From MM2 sp035460165 (GTDB taxonomy: Bacteria > Pseudomonadota > Gammaproteobacteria > Burkholderiales > Methylophilaceae), in the NCBI GenBank assembly GCA_035460165.1, contig DATHWW010000009.1, forward strand, positions 159,861-223,860: DNA of 64,000 bases, in the 5' to 3' direction. Shown here one piece after another: positions 8,328-16,303 of this stretch. The position numbers were made by a program, and so were the translations under genes. Every line of letters starts with the position of its first letter. Position 1 is the first letter of the stretch. The notes under the pieces were generated by a model. It was not told the origin of the DNA and did not search any database. It was given only the letters and a program-made list of their open reading frames with translations.

Positions 8328-9752
8328 ATGCGTTATCTGTACTTGATTCATCGCTGGCTCGGCATCGCATTCTGCCTGCTGTTCGCGATGTGGTTTGCCA
8401 CCGGCATGGTGATGCATTTCGTCGCTTTCCCCACGCTCACCGCCGACGAGCGCTTTGCCGGCATGACGCCCATCGCGACGGCCCAGGTGCACGTCTCGCC
8501 GGAACAGGCGCGGAAAACTGCATCGGCTGCGTCAATCGCACAAGTCCGGCTGGCGATGCGCGGCGAACGCCCGCAATATGTGTTCGTGCAGGATTCAGGT
8601 CTCGCCGCGATCTATGCCGACAGCGGCGAAATCGCGCCACCGGCCGTCCGAGACGAAGCGCTGCGCCTAGCCTTGCAACACGCGCACCTGCGCGGCCTGA
8701 ACGTCCCCCGCGCGGACTACGCGGAACTCGCCACGCACGACCAGTGGACGGTGCCCAACGGCCTCGATCCGTTCCGCCCGCTCCACCGCATCCGCCTCCA
8801 CGACGATGCCGGCACCGAGTTGTATGTATCGGCGGTTACCGGTGAAGTAGTGCGCGACACCACGCGCTTCGAGCGCGGCTGGAACTACGCCGGCGCGGTC
8901 GTGCACTGGATTTACCCTACCGCCTTGCGCAAGCACTGGGCAGCATGGGATAGCACGGTGTGGTGGCTCTCGCTGACCGCGCTGGCCGGCGCAGTAACCG
9001 GGCTGATCGTCGGCGTGGCGCGCGCCCGCTGGAACCATGCCGCAGGCTTGAGCCCCTATCGCGGCATGCACTACTGGCACCACATGCTGGGGCTGGTCTG
9101 CGCGGTGTTCGTGCTGACCTACATCTTCAGCGGCTGGCTGTCGATGGATCACGGCCGGCTGTTTTCCAAGAATGCCGCCGATCCGCAGGAAATCGCGGGG
9201 CTGGCAGGCGGCACGTTCGAGACCGCGCGTTTCGGCGCTGTGCCGCTCGGTCAGCTTCAAGGCGCCAAGGAAATCGAATTCGCCCTGCTGGGCGGCCAGC
9301 CTTATCTGCGCGCCCGCTTCGATGCGGAAAAGCAACTGATCGTGGACCGGCAGAGGAATGCCGTCGCCCATTTTGCCCCGGCGGCAGTCACGGCCGCCGC
9401 GCGGCCTCTGCTATCAGGGCAATGCGGCACGGCGGAAACCGTAGCGGCTGACGACGCCTATTACGTCGCGCCCAGTGGACACAATGCCCCGCTGTACCGC
9501 CTGCGCTGCGCCGATGCGCGCCATACGTGGATTCACGTGGATAGCGCCAGCGGGCAGGTGATCGAACAGGTGGACGACTCGCGGCGCTGGTACCGCTGGC
9601 TCTACAGCGCGCTGCATACCTTCGATATGCCATGGCTCGTCGCGCACCCGCCGCTGCGCACGCTGCTCATCGTCTCGCTGTGCCTGGGCGGACTGTTGTT
9701 CAGCCTGACGGGGGTCGTCATCGGCTGGCGCAGGCTAAAGCCTAGACAATAA
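8328..9752 (+). CDS. PepSY-associated transmembrane protein
   Basis: This 474-residue inner-membrane protein is of the PepSY-TM type often encoded next to TonB-dependent siderophore receptors, where some members reduce ferric ligands. Four membrane stretches are visible: YLIHRWLGIAFCLLFAMWFA (residues 4-23), a second near 209-225, a histidine-rich third (YWHHMLGLVCAVFVLTYIFSG, 249-268) and a last near 443-465. The histidines in the first and third helices (HRW, HYWHH) could bind haem or metal. It follows the riboswitch-controlled receptor by 26 bp. A role in releasing or reducing the imported ligand is inference. Confidence 0.82.
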   Translation: MRYLYLIHRWLGIAFCLLFAMWFATGMVMHFVAFPTLTADERFAGMTPIATAQVHVSPEQARKTASAASIAQVRLAMRGERPQYVFVQDSGLAAIYADSGEIAPPAVRDEALRLALQHAHLRGLNVPRADYAELATHDQWTVPNGLDPFRPLHRIRLHDDAGTELYVSAVTGEVVRDTTRFERGWNYAGAVVHWIYPTALRKHWAAWDSTVWWLSLTALAGAVTGLIVGVARARWNHAAGLSPYRGMHYWHHMLGLVCAVFVLTYIFSGWLSMDHGRLFSKNAADPQEIAGLAGGTFETARFGAVPLGQLQGAKEIEFALLGGQPYLRARFDAEKQLIVDRQRNAVAHFAPAAVTAAARPLLSGQCGTAETVAADDAYYVAPSGHNAPLYRLRCADARHTWIHVDSASGQVIEQVDDSRRWYRWLYSALHTFDMPWLVAHPPLRTLLIVSLCLGGLLFSLTGVVIGWRRLKPRQ

Positions 9753-9753
9753 G

Positions 9754-9939
9754 TCATCCAAATTTCGAGATTTTTATGCAGACATCGACGACAGCGCCAG
9801 CGAAGGCTTGGTCACCAGTGAGCAGCTCAAAGTAGTGAACGTACTCAACCGATTCAACAGCCAGGGCAACGACATCGAGTATTGGAGCGCGGCGTGTACC
9901 GCGGAGGGACCGGTAGTAGGCGCGGTGGTCAGCCTCTAA
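9754..9939 (+). pseudogene. Short coding-like remnant without a start
   Basis: Between the PepSY gene and cobQ an open stretch reads ADIDDSASEGLVTSEQLKVV, continues through RFNSQGNDIEYWSAACT and ends GAVVSL at TAA 9937-9939. It has protein-like composition but no plausible start or ribosome site, and its end touches the 3' end of cobQ on the other strand. I do not recognise the family. It may be the surviving C-terminus of a deleted gene, or it may be chance coding potential in GC-rich DNA. Confidence 0.3.
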
Positions 9940-11387
9940 GAAAGAAGAGGATCGAGCCGCGCCCAGTCGAGGTGCTGCTCGACCGCGTCAGCAAGGCGCT
10001 CCAGCCCTGCCTCGCGCAGCCGCTGATAGTCGAAGTCGGCATCCGCCTCGCGCAGCCCGGCCCAGCGCAGCCAGGCCGCACACGCCTCGGGGTGATCGAA
10101 CAAACCATGCAAATATGTGCCCGCTATACGCCCGTCCTGCGACAGCGCGCCTTCCGGCCCGCTCTCCAGCTGCACTGCGGGATGCTGCAAGGCCGCGCCG
10201 CGGCTTACCCCCATATGAATCTCGTAACCCTGCACAGCCGCCTCGTCGAAAGCCAGCCGGCCGCGCACGCGCGCCAGCCGCTTTTTCGGCTCCAGCGTGG
10301 TTTCCAGCGCCAGCCAGCCCAGTCCAGCGGCGCTGCCGGGCGCGCCTTCCAACCCCAAGGGGTCGTGGATCGCCTCGCCCAGCATCTGGAAGCCGCCGCA
10401 GATGCCCAGCACCTTGCCACCGTAGCGCAAATGGGTCTGCAGCGCAGCTTCCCAGCCTTGTGCGCGCAGGTAGGCCAAGTCGGCGCCCACACTCTTGCTG
10501 CCGGGCAGGATAATCAGGTCGGCCGGCGGGATAGCCTCGTTGGCGCCGATGAAGCGGAACTCCACCTGCGGGTGCAAACGCAGCGCATCGAAATCGGTGT
10601 GGTTGCTGATGCGCGGCAGCACCGGCGCGATCACGCGCAGCTTGCCGTCGGCATCGCCGTCAGCCCCCTCGCGTTTCACCGCATCCTCGGCCTCGATATG
10701 CAGGCCGTGCAGGTAGGGCAGCACGCCCAGTACCGGCTTGCCGGTTTCCTTTTCCAGCCAGTCCAGGCCGGGCTGCAGCAACGCGATATCGCCGCGGAAA
10801 CGGTTGATGACGAAACCGACGAGGCGGCTGCGTTCGGACTCCGACAGCAGCGCCAGCGTGCCGACGATATGCGCGAACACGCCGCCGCGGTCGATGTCGG
10901 CCACCAGCAGCACCGGCACGTCCGCCGCTTCGGCGAAACCCATGTTGGCGATGTCGTTGGCGCGCAGGTTGATCTCGGCCGGACTGCCCGCGCCTTCGAC
11001 CACGACGCAGTCGTACTGCGCGGATAAGCGCTGCCAGGAATCCATCACCGCGCGCATCGCCAGCGGCTTGTAGGCGTGGTAGGCGGCGGCGTCCAGCTGC
11101 AGCGCGGCCTTGCCCTGCAGGATCACCTGCGCGCCCTGGTCGGTAGTCGGCTTGAGCAGCACTGGATTCATGTCGGTGTGCGGCTCCAGACCGCAGGCCA
11201 TCGCCTGCACCGCCTGCGCCCGGCCGATCTCGCCCCCGTCCGCGGTGACGGCGGAATTGAGCGCCATGTTCTGCGGCTTGAACGGCGCGACGCGGATGCC
11301 CCTGCGGTACAATACGCGGCACAATCCGGCGACCAACGTACTCTTGCCGGCATCCGAGGTCGTACCCTGAACCATTAATGATTTCAT
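9936..11387 (-). CDS. cobQ: Cobyric acid synthase
   Basis: This 483-residue glutamine-dependent amidase amidates positions b, d, e and g of adenosylcobyrinic acid a,c-diamide. The N-terminal P-loop-like motif MVQGTTSDAGKS is at residues 5-16, and EGAGSPAEINLR is a family motif. The C-terminal class I glutamine amidotransferase domain has the nucleophile Cys330 in LGICGGFQMLG and the histidine in YLHGLFDHP. The ATG at 11387 gives the normal N-terminus MKSLMVQGTT. It is read divergently from cbiB, and the two 5' ends overlap by 10 bp. Length fits the family (about 485-500). Confidence 0.96.
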   Translation of the reverse strand: MKSLMVQGTTSDAGKSTLVAGLCRVLYRRGIRVAPFKPQNMALNSAVTADGGEIGRAQAVQAMACGLEPHTDMNPVLLKPTTDQGAQVILQGKAALQLDAAAYHAYKPLAMRAVMDSWQRLSAQYDCVVVEGAGSPAEINLRANDIANMGFAEAADVPVLLVADIDRGGVFAHIVGTLALLSESERSRLVGFVINRFRGDIALLQPGLDWLEKETGKPVLGVLPYLHGLHIEAEDAVKREGADGDADGKLRVIAPVLPRISNHTDFDALRLHPQVEFRFIGANEAIPPADLIILPGSKSVGADLAYLRAQGWEAALQTHLRYGGKVLGICGGFQMLGEAIHDPLGLEGAPGSAAGLGWLALETTLEPKKRLARVRGRLAFDEAAVQGYEIHMGVSRGAALQHPAVQLESGPEGALSQDGRIAGTYLHGLFDHPEACAAWLRWAGLREADADFDYQRLREAGLERLADAVEQHLDWARLDPLLS

Positions 11388-12313
11388 CCCTACATTATCC
11401 CATAACGCCGCTGCTGGCCGTGGCCGCCGTTGCACTCGACGCACTGTTGGGCGAACCGCGCCGCTGGCATCCGCTGGTAGGGTTCGGCCGGCTGGCCAAT
11501 GCCATCGCAGCGTGGCTCAATCCGGCATCGCGTCGCGCCAAATCCTCCGCCCGTGTTTATGGGGTCATGGGCGTAGCCGTGCTGCTTATTCCTTTCGGTG
11601 CCGTCGCTTGCTGGCTGTGCCGCTCGCCCGACATCGGCCCGGTCGTGGATGTATTGCTGCTCTATTTCGCCATCGGCCATCGCAGTCTGCATGAACATGC
11701 CCGTGCCGTATCGAGCGCCTTGCAGGCCGGCGACGAAGCACAAGCGCGCACGGCCGCCTCATACATGGTCAGCCGCGATTCATCCGCCATCGATCCGGTG
11801 CCGGCCACGGTGGAATCGGTGCTGGAAAACGGCAACGACGGTGTGTTCGGCGCGCTGTTCTGGTTCTTCATCTTCGGCGGTGCGGGTGCGCTGCTGTTCC
11901 GTCTTGCCAACACGCTGGATGCGATGTGGGGTTACAAGAACGAACGTTTCCTGATGTTCGGCTGGGCGGCGGCGCGGCTGGATGATGTGCTGGATTACAT
12001 CCCGGCGCGCCTGGCGGCACTGACCTATGCCGTGCTGGGCAAGACGCGACTAGCGCTTACCTGCTGGCAAAAGCAGGCGCCAACCTGGGACAGCCCTAAT
12101 GCCGGCCCGGTAATGTCCGCCGGCGCGGGCGCGCTGGGCATCAAGCTGGGCGGCCCAGCGCGCTACCACGGCGAATGGCACCAGCGACCGGATTTGGGTG
12201 CGGGCGAAGCGCCGCAGACAGGCGATATCGAACGCGCCCTGAAGCTGGTCAGATACGGCGTTTATCTATGGCTGGTGCTGGCCCTGCTCGCAGGAGCCCT
12301 CGCTTATGCTTGA
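11378..12313 (+). CDS. cbiB: Adenosylcobinamide-phosphate synthase
   Basis: This 311-residue integral membrane enzyme (CbiB, called CobD in aerobic-pathway nomenclature) joins adenosylcobyric acid to the aminopropanol phosphate side chain. Its start region LDALLGEPRRWHPLVGFGRL is the family hallmark. SRDSSAIDPVPATVESVLEN and a FGWAAARLDDVLDYIPARL segment are also conserved. Several hydrophobic helices are spread along the chain. It overlaps the cobQ start on the opposite strand by 10 bp and the next gene by 8 bp, forming a translationally coupled set with cobD and the BtuF-like gene. Confidence 0.95.
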   Translation: MISSLHYPITPLLAVAAVALDALLGEPRRWHPLVGFGRLANAIAAWLNPASRRAKSSARVYGVMGVAVLLIPFGAVACWLCRSPDIGPVVDVLLLYFAIGHRSLHEHARAVSSALQAGDEAQARTAASYMVSRDSSAIDPVPATVESVLENGNDGVFGALFWFFIFGGAGALLFRLANTLDAMWGYKNERFLMFGWAAARLDDVLDYIPARLAALTYAVLGKTRLALTCWQKQAPTWDSPNAGPVMSAGAGALGIKLGGPARYHGEWHQRPDLGAGEAPQTGDIERALKLVRYGVYLWLVLALLAGALAYA

Positions 12314-13268
12314 GCACGGCGGAAAACTGGCAGCCGCTGCACGCGAACATGGCATCCCACTCAACAAATGGGTGGACCTTTCCACCGGCATCCATCCCAT
12401 CGGCTATCCGGTGCCGCCGGTGCCGCCCGAATGCTGGCTGCGCTTACCGGAAGACGAGGACGGCCTGTTGCCGGCGGCGGCCGACTATTACGGGACAATG
12501 CATCTGTTGCCTTGCGCCGGTTCGCAGGCGGCAATCCAGACATTGCCGATAATGCGCCCGCCGTGCCGCGTCGGCATCCTGAGTCCCACCTACGCCGAGC
12601 ATGCACATGCATGGCGGCAGGCAGGCCATGCGGTGGAAATCATCCAGGATTACGCACCGGGCATGGCATTGGATGTACTGGTGCTGGCAAACCCCAACAA
12701 TCCGACCGGGCGGCTGATTTCCGCTCCGGCGCTGCTGGAATGGCATGCCGGATTCGCCGCCCGCGGCGGCTGGCTGGTCGTGGATGAAGCTTTCATGGAC
12801 GCCACGCCGGAATATAGCCTGGCGGCGCACGCCGGATTACCGAGCCTGATCATTCTGCGCTCGCTGGGCAAATTCTTCGGGCTGGCCGGCATACGCGCCG
12901 GCTTTGTTCTGGCCTGGGATGAGCTGCTGGAAAACCTGCACGAAAAGCTGGGGCCCTGGAACGTGGCCAACCCGACCCGCTGGGTAGCACAGCAAGCACT
13001 CGCTAACCGCCAATGGCAGACGGAACAACAACTTTGGCTCATGACACAGAGCTGTCAGCTTGCCGAACTGCTCACCCGCCACGGCCTGAAACCGGATGGC
13101 GGCACGGCACTATTCCAGTGGGTAAAAACGCCCGACGCCGAAAAGCTACACCTTCAGCTCGCGCGTCTCGGCATACTCACCCGCCTGTTCACCGAAACTT
13201 CCAGCCTGCGCTTCGGCCTACCGGCCGGCGAACGGGCCTGGGCCAAGCTGGATTACCTGCTGCCATGA
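12306..13268 (+). CDS. cobD: L-threonine-O-3-phosphate decarboxylase
   Basis: This 320-residue PLP enzyme of aminotransferase fold type I (CobD in Salmonella, CobC in Pseudomonas nomenclature) makes (R)-1-aminopropan-2-yl phosphate for the nucleotide-loop linker. The start EHGGKLAAAAREHGIP and KWVDLSTGIHPIGYP are characteristic of the family. PLP-binding Lys189 lies in RSLGKFFGLAGIRAGF, and LANPNNPTGR is the fold's substrate/cofactor motif. It overlaps cbiB by 8 bp and shares ATGA with the next gene. Its product is a direct substrate of CbiB, encoded just upstream. Confidence 0.94.
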   Translation: MLEHGGKLAAAAREHGIPLNKWVDLSTGIHPIGYPVPPVPPECWLRLPEDEDGLLPAAADYYGTMHLLPCAGSQAAIQTLPIMRPPCRVGILSPTYAEHAHAWRQAGHAVEIIQDYAPGMALDVLVLANPNNPTGRLISAPALLEWHAGFAARGGWLVVDEAFMDATPEYSLAAHAGLPSLIILRSLGKFFGLAGIRAGFVLAWDELLENLHEKLGPWNVANPTRWVAQQALANRQWQTEQQLWLMTQSCQLAELLTRHGLKPDGGTALFQWVKTPDAEKLHLQLARLGILTRLFTETSSLRFGLPAGERAWAKLDYLLP

Positions 13269-14074
13269 CCATCCGCTATCCGGAACGCATCGTCTGCCTC
13301 ACCGAGGAAACGACCGAAACGCTTTACTTGCTGGGGGAGCAGGACCGCATCGTCGGCATTTCCGGTTTCACCGTGCGCCCGCCGCAAGCGCGCAAGGAGA
13401 AACCGAAGATATCGGCGTTCACCAGCGCCAAAACCGAGGCCATCCTCGAACTCAAGCCGGATCTCGTGCTGGGTTTTTCCAATCTGCAGGGCGACATCGC
13501 GCGCGACCTAATCAAGGCCGGGGTCGAAGTGTATATCTTCAACCATCGCAGCGTAGAGGGCATCCTGCGCATGGTAGCCACCCTGGGCGCGCTGGTCGGC
13601 GAACCGGGCAGGGGCGAGGCCCTGGCGCGCGAACTCGCGGCACGCGTCGAGATCATCCGCGCGGCAACTGCCGATATGCCGCGCAAGCCACGCGTCTATT
13701 TCGAAGAGTGGGACGAGCCTATCATCTCCGGCATCCGCTGGGTGTCCGAACTGACCGTGATCGCCGGCGGCGAGGAGTGCTTTCCGGAACTCTCTTCTCA
13801 GTCGCTGGCTGGCAAGCGCATCATCGACGACCCGATGGAGGTAGTGCGCCGCCAGCCCGACATCATCATCGGCTCCTGGTGCGGCAAGAAATTCCGCCCG
13901 GAACAAGTCGCGGCGCGATCGGGTTGGGAAACAATTCCCGCGGTGCAAAACGGCCAGGTGTTCGAGATCAAATCGCCGCTGATTCTGCAACCCGGCCCCG
14001 CAGCGTTGACCGATGGACTGGACGCACTTGTAGGCATTATCCAGGCTTGGCAAGCCGCGCCGGAAAACCGCTAA
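13265..14074 (+). CDS. BtuF-like corrinoid-binding protein without a signal peptide
   Basis: This 269-residue protein has the fold of periplasmic helical-backbone (BtuF/FecB-type) binding proteins. Recognisable stretches are RIVCLTEETTETLYLLGEQ, DRIVGISGFTVRPP, LELKPDLVLGFS, RQPDIIIGSWCGKKFRP and NGQVFEIKSPLILQPGPA. The start ATG 13265 overlaps the cobD stop (ATGA), and the protein begins MTIRYPERIVCL, so no export signal is present. No BtuC or BtuD genes are nearby. It may be a cytoplasmic corrinoid-binding or delivery protein, or a periplasmic protein exported by another route. It is co-transcribed with cbiB and cobD. Confidence 0.85.
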   Translation: MTIRYPERIVCLTEETTETLYLLGEQDRIVGISGFTVRPPQARKEKPKISAFTSAKTEAILELKPDLVLGFSNLQGDIARDLIKAGVEVYIFNHRSVEGILRMVATLGALVGEPGRGEALARELAARVEIIRAATADMPRKPRVYFEEWDEPIISGIRWVSELTVIAGGEECFPELSSQSLAGKRIIDDPMEVVRRQPDIIIGSWCGKKFRPEQVAARSGWETIPAVQNGQVFEIKSPLILQPGPAALTDGLDALVGIIQAWQAAPENR

Positions 14075-15600
14075 AACCCGAACGCACGCCGCATCACGTG
14101 ATAAATCCAATTCTGCTCCATCGAGCCATGGATCAGATGCGCCATCGGCCCGATGGCAAAGATAGCCACATCTTCGCCGCCATGCGTTTCCGATTCCAGC
14201 GGCACTGCGGCTTCAGGCAGGTAATCGTCGGCAAGCGTATCGGCATGCATGAGATCGGGACGCTTGCCACCGTTGGTCGCCGGATCGCGCCACCCCGGGC
14301 CGTTGGCATAGCCGAGGGTGGTATACGGCAGGCCCAGCTTGTCTTTTTTCGACCCTACCGGCTCGCCATCGGCCTCCGGCACCTCCGCGACCACGCCAAG
14401 AATATCGTTGCCGCGGTGCGGATAGCCGGCCATGGTAAACACATGGCCATGGTCGGCGGTGACGACGATCAGCGTCTCGCGCGGATCGGTCAGTTGCTGC
14501 GCCTTGTGCACCGCGCGTGCCAGCTCGATCACTTCCAATAGTGCACGCTTGGCATTGCCGGCGTGATGCGCGTGGTCGATGCGGCCCGATTCGACGTGCA
14601 GAAAGAAGCCGCTTTTGTCTTTCTGCAGGATGCGAATCGCTTTTTCGGTCATCTCGGTCAATGACGGTTCGCCGCCCTTGTCCTTGGCGCGATCCAACTC
14701 GTATTGCATGTGGCCGCCCTCGAACAGCCCCAGCAGGTGCGAAGTTGCGGCCGGATCAATGCCCTCGAAGCCGGCACGGCTCCATACATAGCGCGCACCC
14801 GCACCCCGCGTTTGCTGCCATTCCGCGATCAGGTCGCGGCCGTCCTTGCGTTTGCCCTTCTTGCCGCTTTCGGGATCGGTTTGGATCGCCGGAATGAAAT
14901 TGGTGCGCCCACCTCCCATCGCCACTTTCAGACTGTCACGCACTATCGGTGACACTTCGATCAGCTGCCGCGCGATGTCCTTGACGCCGCAGCCGGCAGG
15001 CAGGTCGGCATCGGCCTCCCAGTCGCGCATCGGCGTGTGTGCATAGGTCGCGGCCGGGGTAGCATGCGTCAGGCGGGCGGTGGAGACGACGCCGGTCGAT
15101 TTTCCGGCGGCGGCAGCCTGTTCCAGCAGGGTAGGCAAGGCATGAGCTGCGACAAGATGGGGATCACAGGCGCCGCGCGGCGTCATATGGTCGACCGACA
15201 GCATGCCTTCGCGCGCCTTGTAGCCGGTCATCATGGCGGTCATGGTGGGCGCGGAGTCGGGCGTCTGCTGATCCCAGGTATAGGTCTTGGAAAGCGCGGC
15301 GTAGGGAAAATCCTCGAATGACAGTCGGTTTTCCTCGCCCGTGCGGCCCTGCATCTGGCCTTCGAGGATACGGGCGGCGGTCAATGTTGAAATCCCCATG
15401 CCGTCGCCGACGAAGAAAATGACGTTTTTTGCTTTGCGTGCCCGAGGCTCCAACTTCTCGGCATCGCGGATGAAGCGTTGGCCCGCCTCATACCAATCCT
15501 GCACCGATTCCGGGCCCTGTACCACCGGCTCGCCGCACAAAGCCGGTAAGGCGACGGCCAGCATACCGGCCGCGATAAATTTATCGATGAAACTGCGCAT
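14071..15600 (-). CDS. Alkaline phosphatase, PhoA family
   Basis: This 509-residue secreted phosphatase begins with a signal peptide (MRSFIDKFIAAGMLAVALPALCG). The metal site and nucleophile region are clear: NVIFFVGDGMGISTLTAARI with the first Asp, and TPDSAPTMTAMMTG with the nucleophile serine after Asp. HVESGRIDHAHHAGNAKRA and VTADHGHVFTMAGYP hold the remaining zinc ligands, and SETHGGEDVAIFAIGP the last histidine. It should release phosphate from esters in the periplasm. It ends convergently with the BtuF-like gene (4 bp overlap). A direct role in cobalamin synthesis is not evident. Confidence 0.93.
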   Translation of the reverse strand: MRSFIDKFIAAGMLAVALPALCGEPVVQGPESVQDWYEAGQRFIRDAEKLEPRARKAKNVIFFVGDGMGISTLTAARILEGQMQGRTGEENRLSFEDFPYAALSKTYTWDQQTPDSAPTMTAMMTGYKAREGMLSVDHMTPRGACDPHLVAAHALPTLLEQAAAAGKSTGVVSTARLTHATPAATYAHTPMRDWEADADLPAGCGVKDIARQLIEVSPIVRDSLKVAMGGGRTNFIPAIQTDPESGKKGKRKDGRDLIAEWQQTRGAGARYVWSRAGFEGIDPAATSHLLGLFEGGHMQYELDRAKDKGGEPSLTEMTEKAIRILQKDKSGFFLHVESGRIDHAHHAGNAKRALLEVIELARAVHKAQQLTDPRETLIVVTADHGHVFTMAGYPHRGNDILGVVAEVPEADGEPVGSKKDKLGLPYTTLGYANGPGWRDPATNGGKRPDLMHADTLADDYLPEAAVPLESETHGGEDVAIFAIGPMAHLIHGSMEQNWIYHVMRRAFGF

Positions 15601-15605
15601 GCTTC

Positions 15606-15656
15606 CATCCTGTAGTCAGAGCTCCCATCGTAAGGAGCTTGCATGACAACAGGATG
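15606..15656. other. Nested inverted repeat between bluB and the phosphatase
   Basis: An outer pair CATCCTGT (15606-15613) / ACAGGATG (15649-15656) encloses an inner pair AGCTCC (15620-15625) / GGAGCT (15634-15639). It fills most of the 64 bp between the bluB stop and the phosphatase start. There is no T-run, so it is not a standard terminator. It may be a leader hairpin or an operator for the phosphatase gene. Confidence 0.4.
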
Positions 15657-15664
15657 AAAGTGCG

Positions 15665-16303
15665 TCAGGTCTTCCAGCGGTCTTCGAACACCAGCGTCTC
15701 CAGCGGGATACGGTCGGCCCAGCGTTCCATTTCGAGCATGGGGCGCGGGTAGAACGCCTCAACATAGCCGAGGCACAGTACGGCGACGGGGTTGGCGCCC
15801 TCGGGCATATCTAGCAACTGCGCCAGCTGGACGGGATCGAACAGGGACACCCAGCCCATGCCCAGGCCTTCTGCACGGGCGGCTAGCCACAGGTTCTGGA
15901 TGGCGCAGGAGGCCGAGGCCAGGTCCATCTCAGGCAAGGTACGGCGGCCGAATACATGCTTCTCACGGCCGTTGGTCAAGGCAACCACCAGCAGCTCGCC
16001 GCATTCCAGGATGCCTTCGACCTTCAGGCGCATGAATTCGTCCTCGCGCTCGGCCAGTGCGGACGCGGTGGCAACGCGCTCGGCCTCGACCAGTGCGTGG
16101 ATTTGCGTGCGCAGCGCGCGGTCGGCGATACGGATAAAGCGCCAGGGCTGCATATAGCCGACGCTGGGCGCGAGGTGGGCAGCCTGCAGCAGCCGCGCCA
16201 GTAGCTCCGGCGGCACCGGGTCGGGCAGGAAATGCCGCATGTCGCGCCGCTCGGCGATCACGCGGTAAATTGCTTCCTTGTCGGCCTCGCTAAAATCGCT
16301 CAT
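15665..16303 (-). CDS. bluB: 5,6-dimethylbenzimidazole synthase
   Basis: This 212-residue BluB is a flavin-destroying, oxygen-dependent enzyme that converts FMNH2 to 5,6-dimethylbenzimidazole, the lower ligand of B12. Family stretches are ERRDMRHFLPDPVP, AAHLAPSVGYMQPWRFI, FGRRTLPEMDLASASCAI, WLAARAEGLGMGWVSLFDP and AVLCLGYVEAFYPRPML. ATG 16303 is chosen because it overlaps the cobB stop (ATGA) and gives a normal-length protein; a longer upstream reading frame lacks similarity. Together with cobT in the same operon it shows that this organism can make true cobalamin with its own lower ligand under oxic conditions. Confidence 0.95.
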   Translation of the reverse strand: MSDFSEADKEAIYRVIAERRDMRHFLPDPVPPELLARLLQAAHLAPSVGYMQPWRFIRIADRALRTQIHALVEAERVATASALAEREDEFMRLKVEGILECGELLVVALTNGREKHVFGRRTLPEMDLASASCAIQNLWLAARAEGLGMGWVSLFDPVQLAQLLDMPEGANPVAVLCLGYVEAFYPRPMLEMERWADRIPLETLVFEDRWKT

